A stretch of DNA of 64,000 nt from Burkholderia ubonensis (GTDB lineage Bacteria; Pseudomonadota; Gammaproteobacteria; Burkholderiales; Burkholderiaceae): the NCBI RefSeq assembly GCF_902833085.1, contig NZ_CADFEB010000009.1, forward strand, positions 62,001 to 126,000. Direction: 5' to 3'. The position numbers were made by a program, and so were the translations under genes. Shown piece by piece: positions 58,677-64,000 of this stretch. Every line of letters starts with the position of its first letter. Position 1 is the stretch's first letter. The notes under the pieces were generated by a model. That model saw nothing but the letters and a program-made list of their open reading frames with translations. It was not told the DNA's origin and did no database searches.

Positions 58677-60650
58677 ATGAACGATCTCACCGATATGCCA
58701 ACCCTGGCCGCCGACTCCGCGGCAGCCGACCTCGACGCCGCCGTCGCACGCGCGACCGATGCGCTGCTGGCCGCCCAGCAAGCCGACGGGCACTGGGTCT
58801 ACGAACTCGAAGCGGATTCGACGATTCCGGCCGAGTACATCCTGCTCGTCCACTATCTCGGCGAAACGCCGAACCTCGAGCTCGAACAGAAGATCGGCCG
58901 CTATCTGCGCCGCATCCAGCAGCAGGACGGCGGCTGGCCGCTGTTCACCGACGGCGCGCCGAACATCAGCGCGAGCGTGAAGGCGTACTTCGCGCTGAAG
59001 GTGATCGGCGACGACGAGAACGCCGAGCACATGCAGCGTGCGCGCAAGGCGATCCACGCGATGGGCGGCGCCGAGATGTCGAACGTGTTCACGCGCATCC
59101 AGCTCGCGCTGTACGGTGCGATTCCGTGGCGCGCGGTGCCGATGATGCCGGTCGAGATCATGCTGCTGCCGCAGTGGTTCCCGTTCCACCTGTCGAAGGT
59201 GTCGTACTGGGCGCGCACGGTGATCGTGCCGCTGCTCGTGCTGAACGCGAAGCGGCCGATCGCGAAGAACCCGCGCGGCGTGCGCATCGACGAGCTGTTC
59301 ATCGATCCGCCCGTCAACGCGGGGCTGCTGCCGCGCCAGGGCCACCAGAGCGCCGGCTGGTTCGCGTTCTTCCGCGTCGTCGATCACTCACTGCGCGCGG
59401 TCGACGGCCTGTTCCCGAGCTACACGCGCGAACGCGCGATCCGGCAGGCGGTTGCATTCGTCGACGAGCGCCTGAACGGCGAGGACGGTCTCGGCGCGAT
59501 CTATCCGGCGATGGCCAACGCGGTGATGATGTACGACGCGCTCGGCTATCCGGAAGACCACCCGAACCGCGCGATCGCACGCCAGTCGGTCGAGAAGCTG
59601 CTCGTCGTGCACGACGACGAGGCGTATTGCCAGCCGTGCCTGTCGCCGGTGTGGGACACGTCGCTCGCGGCGCACGCGCTGCTCGAGACGGGCGACCCGC
59701 GCGCGGAAGACGCCGTGGTGCGCGGCCTCGAATGGCTGCGTCCGCTGCAGATCCTCGACGTGCGCGGCGACTGGATCTCGCGCCGCCCGAACGTGCGGCC
59801 CGGCGGCTGGGCGTTCCAGTATGCGAACCCGCATTACCCGGACGTCGACGATACGGCGGTCGTCGTGATGGCGATGGACCGCGTCGAGAAGCTCCGGCAT
59901 TCGGACGCGTATCGCGAGTCGATCTCGCGCGCGCGCGAGTGGGTCGTCGGCATGCAGAGCAGCGACGGCGGCTGGGGCGCGTTCGAGCCGGAAAACACGC
60001 AGTACTACCTGAACAACATTCCGTTCTCCGATCACGGCGCGCTGCTCGATCCGCCGACCGCGGACGTGTCGGGCCGCTGCCTGTCGATGCTGTCGCAGCT
60101 CGGCGAGACCGTCGCAAACAGCGAAGCGGCGCGTCGCTCGCTCGACTACATGCTGAAGGAGCAGGAGCCGGACGGCAGCTGGTACGGCCGCTGGGGGATG
60201 AACTACGTGTACGGCACGTGGACCGCGCTGTGCTCGCTGAACGCGGCCGGCCTCGGCCCGGACGATCCGCGCGTGAAGCGCGGCGCGCAGTGGCTGCTGT
60301 CGGTCCAGAACAAGGACGGCGGCTGGGGCGAGGACGGCGACAGCTACAAGCTCGACTATCGCGGCTACGAGCAGGCGCCGAGCACGTCGTCGCAGACGGC
60401 CTGGGCGCTGCTCGGCCTGATGGCGGCCGGCGAGGTGAACCATCCGGCGGTCGCGCGCGGGATCGACTACCTGATCGCCGAGCAGAAGGAACATGGGCTG
60501 TGGGACGAGACGCGCTTCACGGCGACCGGCTTCCCGCGCGTGTTCTACCTGCGCTACCACGGCTATCGCAAGTTCTTCCCGCTGTGGGCGCTTGCGCGCT
60601 ACCGCAACCTGAAGCGCGCCAACGCGACGCGCGTGACGGTCGGGATGTAA
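58677..60650 (+). CDS. shc: Squalene-hopene cyclase
   Basis: The 657-residue enzyme has the catalytic DVDDTAVV acid motif in mid-protein and several QW repeats, for example QQQDGGWPLF, QSSDGGWGAFE, QEPDGSWYGRWG and QNKDGGWGED. It cyclises squalene to hopene and diplopterol at the inner membrane. It is the key enzyme of the hopanoid operon. A GAGAGG sequence precedes the ATG, and hpnG follows 3 bases after the stop. Confidence 0.96.
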   Translation: MNDLTDMPTLAADSAAADLDAAVARATDALLAAQQADGHWVYELEADSTIPAEYILLVHYLGETPNLELEQKIGRYLRRIQQQDGGWPLFTDGAPNISASVKAYFALKVIGDDENAEHMQRARKAIHAMGGAEMSNVFTRIQLALYGAIPWRAVPMMPVEIMLLPQWFPFHLSKVSYWARTVIVPLLVLNAKRPIAKNPRGVRIDELFIDPPVNAGLLPRQGHQSAGWFAFFRVVDHSLRAVDGLFPSYTRERAIRQAVAFVDERLNGEDGLGAIYPAMANAVMMYDALGYPEDHPNRAIARQSVEKLLVVHDDEAYCQPCLSPVWDTSLAAHALLETGDPRAEDAVVRGLEWLRPLQILDVRGDWISRRPNVRPGGWAFQYANPHYPDVDDTAVVVMAMDRVEKLRHSDAYRESISRAREWVVGMQSSDGGWGAFEPENTQYYLNNIPFSDHGALLDPPTADVSGRCLSMLSQLGETVANSEAARRSLDYMLKEQEPDGSWYGRWGMNYVYGTWTALCSLNAAGLGPDDPRVKRGAQWLLSVQNKDGGWGEDGDSYKLDYRGYEQAPSTSSQTAWALLGLMAAGEVNHPAVARGIDYLIAEQKEHGLWDETRFTATGFPRVFYLRYHGYRKFFPLWALARYRNLKRANATRVTVGM

Positions 60651-60653
60651 CGC

Positions 60654-61361
60654 GTGACGGCGTCGAAGCACAACGGCACGCTGCCCGTCATCGCGGTGAC
60701 GGGGATGGCGTTCGAGGCGCGCATCGCGGGCGGCGACGGCGTCGAGGCGGTGTACGCCGCGCGCGCCGATCGGCTCGAACGTGCGCTGACCGAAGCGACC
60801 GCGCGCGGCTGCGCGGGCATCGTCAGCTTCGGCACCGCGGGCGGGCTTGCGCCCGACCTCGCGCCGGGCGCGCTCGTGATCGCCGACGCGATCGACGGGC
60901 CGTTCGGCCGCGTGCAGACGGACGTCGGCTGGAGCGCGCGGCTCGTCGGCGCGCTGCATGACACGCCGGTCTGGCCGCGCGTCACGCGCGGTGTGATGGC
61001 GGCCGTCGGCGCGCCGGTCGTGAGCGAAGAAGACAAGGCGTCGCTGTATCGCGCGAAAGGCGCGCTGGCCGTCGACATGGAATCGCACATCGCCGCGGCC
61101 TTCGCGGCGGCGCGCGGCGTGCCGTTCGCGGTGTGCCGTGCGATCGTCGATCCGGCGTGGCGCACGTTGCCGAGCGCCGCGACGGCCGGGCTGCGCGACG
61201 ACGGCAGCACCGCGATCCTGCCGATCCTGCGCGAGCTCATCAAGCAACCTTCCCAGCTCGGCCCGCTGCTGCAGGTCGCGGGCGATGCGCGCGCGGCGCG
61301 CACGACGCTGATCCAGGCGCGGCATGCGTTCGGGCGCGCGGGGGCGCTGCGGATCGGGTGA
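60654..61361 (+). CDS. hpnG: Adenosylhopane nucleosidase/phosphorylase HpnG
   Basis: The 235-residue protein is of the nucleoside-phosphorylase (MTA/PNP) superfamily with VSFGTAGGLAPDLAPG and VDMESHIAAAFA, the ribose-binding Met-Glu-Ser signature. HpnG removes adenine from adenosylhopane to make ribosylhopane, the precursor of bacteriohopanetetrol. GTG start, 3 bases after the shc stop. It is the last gene of the rightward hopanoid operon here; hpnH, which makes adenosylhopane, is not in the window. Confidence 0.9.
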   Translation: MTASKHNGTLPVIAVTGMAFEARIAGGDGVEAVYAARADRLERALTEATARGCAGIVSFGTAGGLAPDLAPGALVIADAIDGPFGRVQTDVGWSARLVGALHDTPVWPRVTRGVMAAVGAPVVSEEDKASLYRAKGALAVDMESHIAAAFAAARGVPFAVCRAIVDPAWRTLPSAATAGLRDDGSTAILPILRELIKQPSQLGPLLQVAGDARAARTTLIQARHAFGRAGALRIG

Positions 61362-61611
61362 GCGGAAGTATCCGCTTGTCCCCCCTCGCTTTCTCTTCGC
61401 AGGAACGGTGCTCGACGCGGTATTGTCGGAGCCTGGCGGGCTCCTTTTCTCTGGCCAGGTCGCGTTGCGGTTACGGACGGATCGGATGACGGTCATTTGC
61501 GCGAAACTGAGTCTTGCGCTCGGCTGTGAGTTGCGTGACGCCGAAATGTAGGGCTCGCGCGTCGATCAGCCCGATTTGCGACGTTATCGTCGACAGTACG
61601 GGGGATTACCA

Positions 61612-61998
61612 ATGAGCAAGCTGGGTTGTCAGTGCGGAAACGTTATCCGAGATAACACGCATTCCTTGCCCTACAAGGCGGCCATATTGAAGGATTCGTT
61701 TTGCGAGCGATTCACGGATTGGCTTGTAAGCGAGCTACAGAGCTATGTCGTTGCCGTGGAGCAAGGAAGTGTTCGTTCGTGGCTGTTGAGTCGCGGTTAT
61801 ACGGAAGACTACCTGTCCCTTCAACTCGATCACGGAAACGTGCTTCACGACCACCTTCACACCGAGTTTCTTGGCTTGATGCGCACTGCCTACGAGTGCA
61901 CTGAATGTGGTCGATTGCACGTCGAGACAGCGAGCGACAACTTGTTTGTCTCATACTCGCCTGATTCGAAGAAAAACAACGGTGTCTTGTCCGAATAG
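61612..61998 (+). CDS. Hypothetical zinc-ribbon protein, low GC
   Basis: The 128-residue protein carries cysteine pairs at both ends (LGCQCGN, residues 4-10, and YECTECGR, about 95-102) that could form one zinc site. The middle is helical. Base composition is much lower in GC than the flanking hopanoid genes, and it separates them, so it looks acquired. It may be an immunity-like or small unknown-domain protein. No function is assigned. Confidence 0.6.
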   Translation: MSKLGCQCGNVIRDNTHSLPYKAAILKDSFCERFTDWLVSELQSYVVAVEQGSVRSWLLSRGYTEDYLSLQLDHGNVLHDHLHTEFLGLMRTAYECTECGRLHVETASDNLFVSYSPDSKKNNGVLSE

Positions 61999-62036
61999 GT
62001 CGAATTGATTTCGCTCGTGCAGTTGGGCAGCCAACC

Positions 62037-62066
62037 AAAAAAAGAGCGCTGCCTCAAGCAGCGCTC
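62037..62066 (-). terminator. Intrinsic terminator of mlaA-hpnN transcript
   Basis: A perfect 9-bp stem (GAGCGCTGC / GCAGCGCTC) with a 5-base loop is followed on the minus strand by seven T residues, just past the mlaA stop. Confidence 0.88.
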
Positions 62067-62092
62067 CTGATGGTCATCGGGCCGATGCCCTG

Positions 62093-63031
62093 CTACTTTG
62101 CCGCGGGACCGCTCGCAGGCACCGCCGGCGTCGCAGCCGGCGCACTCGCCGGCATCGCACTGCCCGCCCCCGGATCGTCATATTGCGGCAGACCCGGCGC
62201 GGCCGGCGCGCTGGCCGGCGCCCCGCCCGACTCGCCCGGATCCTCGTAGCTCGGCAGCCCGGGCGCCGCCGGCGTGCCGGCGGGCTTGCCGCCCGGCGTC
62301 GCTTCACTCCCCGACTCATCCGGCTCGTTGTATTGCGGCAGCGCGCTCGGCGCGGACTCGCTCTTGTAGGTCAGCGACTTGCGCTGCTGCAGGTATGCGT
62401 CGCGGACGAACGAGTACGGATCGAGCGCCGCCTGCTTCAGCAGGTCGGTCGCGCCGAGCAGGTCCGAACGCGCGCTCACGAACTGCATCACGTACATCGG
62501 ATTGCGCGCGGCCGGCTCGATGTAGTTGAGCAGATTGAAGCGCACGTCGACCGCGCGGCCGACGCCGTCGCGGATCGTGCTCGGCCCGAACACCGGCAGC
62601 ACCAGATACGGGCCGGACGGCACACCCCAGCGCGCGAGCGTCAGGCCGAAATCCTGGTGATGTTTCGGCAGCCCCGCGGGCGTCGCGATGTCGATCAGGC
62701 CGCCGACGCCGAACAGCGAGTTCATCGCGACGCGCATCAGGTCCTGCGTCGCATCGGTGATCCGCAGCTGCAGCAGGTTGTTCGCGATGTTGCCGAGGTC
62801 GCCGAGGTTCGAGAAGAAGTTGCTGATCGCCGTGCGCACCGGCGTCGGCGTGACCTTCTGGTAGCCCTTTGCGATCGGCACCGCGATGTTCCGGTCGACG
62901 GTGTCGTTGAACGTGTACACCGCGCGGTTCATCGGCTCGAGCGGATCGGACGGATTGCGGTTGGGGCCGGTCGCGCAGCCGCTCAGCAGCGCGCCAGCGG
63001 CGACGGTGGCCGCAATGGTTCTTTTATTCAT
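62093..63031 (-). CDS. mlaA: MlaA/VacJ-family outer-membrane lipoprotein
   Basis: The 312-residue lipoprotein has a lipobox (LLSGCATG, Cys about 19) and the MlaA core (residues about 28-220; DPLEPMNRAVYTFNDTVD, GVGGLIDIATPAGL, LPVFGPSTIRDGVG). It should sit in the outer membrane and move lipids between its leaflets. The C-terminal tail, absent in E. coli MlaA, has three copies of a repeat like LPQYNEPDESG (also LPSYEDPGESG and LPQYDDPGAGS) between proline/alanine stretches. It overlaps the end of hpnN by 8 bases, so both act together in hopanoid or phospholipid transport. Confidence 0.92.
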   Translation of the reverse strand: MNKRTIAATVAAGALLSGCATGPNRNPSDPLEPMNRAVYTFNDTVDRNIAVPIAKGYQKVTPTPVRTAISNFFSNLGDLGNIANNLLQLRITDATQDLMRVAMNSLFGVGGLIDIATPAGLPKHHQDFGLTLARWGVPSGPYLVLPVFGPSTIRDGVGRAVDVRFNLLNYIEPAARNPMYVMQFVSARSDLLGATDLLKQAALDPYSFVRDAYLQQRKSLTYKSESAPSALPQYNEPDESGSEATPGGKPAGTPAAPGLPSYEDPGESGGAPASAPAAPGLPQYDDPGAGSAMPASAPAATPAVPASGPAAK

Positions 63032-64000
63032 TGATTCCTTGCGATTGGTTCTGCGCGCGCTTCACGCGCGGTTTGCCCATGAGTACCGGCTGGAACACCA
63101 CGGCGCCGATCAGCGTGCACGTCAGCGCGAGTGCGAGCAGCTTGCCCATGCTGGACGTGCCGGGGTGATGCGACAGCCACAGGCTGCCGAATGCGGTGGC
63201 CGTGGTCGCGGCGCTGAACAGCACCGCATGCGTGAGGCTCGAATGCAGCAGGCCGGTCTGCCCGGCGCGCCACGCCATCACGAAATACACCTTGAACGCG
63301 ACGCCGACGCCGAGCATCAGCGGCAGCGCGATGATGTTGGCGAAGTTGAGCGACATGCCGAACACGACGCACAGCTCGAGCGTCACGATGCCCGACACGA
63401 GCAGCGGCACCAGCGTGCGCAGCACGTCGCCGAAACGGCGCAGCGTGATCCACAGCAGGATCGTGATCGATACGATCGACCACAGCGCCGCATGCAGGAA
63501 CGCGTTGATGATGGTGTCGGCCGAATGCAGGATCGAGATCGGCCCGCCGATCGCGCCCGGCTCGGCGGCCTTCACGGCCGTCGCGAAGCGGCGCAGCATC
63601 GTGTCGTCGCCCGGATCGACGCCCTTCGGCACCTGCGGCGAGATCTGCACGAGCGCATGGCCGTCCGGCGCGACCCAGTCGCGCACGAGCTGCGGCGGCA
63701 GCGAGCCGCGCGTGATCTCCTGCGGCTGGAGCAACGTTGCGAGCTGGCTGAGCGCGGTGCGCAGCGTATCGGAGAACGCGCGTTCGGCGCGGTCGCGCGT
63801 CGCGGCGTCGGCGGCCGCGAGCTTCGCGAGCGACGCCGACAGGTGCTGCGCGGCCGCCGCGCCCGGGCCCGGATGATCCTCGGCCGCGTAGCCCAGCAGG
63901 TCCGACACGCGCTTGAGCGCGGCGACGCGCTGCGCGTCGGTCGCGGGCGGCGCGGCGGGCTGGGTCAGCGCGGGCAGCAGCTCGCTCGCGGCGGCGGCGA
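63024..64000 (-). CDS. hpnN: HpnN hopanoid transporter, RND family (partial)
   Basis: This is the C-terminal part of a large RND/MMPL-type membrane protein; the reading frame stays open to the window edge. About five membrane helices are visible, including VSITILLWITLRRF, SGIVTLELCVVFG, NIIALPLMLGVGVAFKVYF and LLALALTCTLIGAVVFQPVL, preceded by a periplasmic loop (QLVRDWVAPDGHALVQI). HpnN moves hopanoids from the inner to the outer membrane. Its stop overlaps the mlaA start. Confidence 0.9.
   Translation of the reverse strand, partial: AAAASELLPALTQPAAPPATDAQRVAALKRVSDLLGYAAEDHPGPGAAAAQHLSASLAKLAAADAATRDRAERAFSDTLRTALSQLATLLQPQEITRGSLPPQLVRDWVAPDGHALVQISPQVPKGVDPGDDTMLRRFATAVKAAEPGAIGGPISILHSADTIINAFLHAALWSIVSITILLWITLRRFGDVLRTLVPLLVSGIVTLELCVVFGMSLNFANIIALPLMLGVGVAFKVYFVMAWRAGQTGLLHSSLTHAVLFSAATTATAFGSLWLSHHPGTSSMGKLLALALTCTLIGAVVFQPVLMGKPRVKRAQNQSQGINE

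Noticed and set aside
58586..60961. Rightward 791-codon open frame overlapping shc
   Set aside because: Out-of-frame reading of the squalene-hopene cyclase gene.

Overview
The window looks like part of the second chromosome of a Burkholderia, probably of the B. cepacia complex. It is GC-rich. It carries a plasmid-type replication and partition region (KfrA-like protein, a long iteron field, a Rep_3 initiator, ParA/ParB) with five copies of the 16-bp parS palindrome built on TTTATGCGCATAAA, which I recall as the site assigned to Burkholderia chromosome 2. Family knowledge supports the rest: a 582-residue class II cholesterol oxidase of the B. cepacia type, tdh/kbl near the origin, and hopanoid genes. 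No rRNA, tRNA or CRISPR array was seen.

Layout. 0-6.9 kb: a LuxR-type regulator, a protein with two thioesterase domains, an AT-rich kilobase, a Tat-exported cholesterol oxidase, and a divergent HxlR regulator/NADP-reductase pair. 6.9-15.8 kb: a ten-gene leftward tellurite-resistance-type (Ter) operon. It opens with a TerD-trypsin fusion, continues with a four-enzyme module (phosphoribosyltransferase, HAD phosphatase, StiP-PELOTA protein, CitE-like lyase) and ends with terZ, terA, terB and two terD paralogues. 16-24 kb: an aromatic-acid transporter and hydrolase with a divergent AraC regulator, an IS remnant and a low-GC membrane protein, then a PadR/siderophore-reductase pair resembling E. 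coli NfeR/NfeF, and a PAP2 phosphatase. 24-28.9 kb: acetoacetate decarboxylase, 3-hydroxybutyrate dehydrogenase and a patatin, split by a solo tnpB element. 28.9-38.8 kb: tartrate/malate dehydrogenase with its LysR regulator, a TetR-DUF1348 unit, a GNAT enzyme, an orphan kdpA, and tdh-kbl with an XRE-cupin regulator.

38.8-47.8 kb is the replication region. It holds a near-consensus LexA box, an unknown gene, a degenerate tyrosine-recombinase-like protein, KfrA, an AT-rich stretch, about 1.4 kb of direct iterons, repA, parB, parA and the parS cluster. 47.8-56.3 kb holds an ArsC-like protein, an ECF sigma/anti-sigma pair, an FMN reductase, a hybrid histidine kinase, a response regulator-CheC-diguanylate cyclase operon, and an esterase. 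56.5-64 kb holds hopanoid synthesis genes (hpnD, hpnE, shc, hpnG) and, convergent to them, mlaA and hpnN for lipid trafficking; hpnN runs off the window.

The most unusual signals are: iteron-like boxes 2-18 kb outside the origin, all in inverted orientation and mostly in convergent intergenic gaps; the Ter operon with a protease-fused TerD; the recombinase-like origin neighbour that lacks catalytic residues; and a TnpB whose RuvC-II glutamate is replaced.
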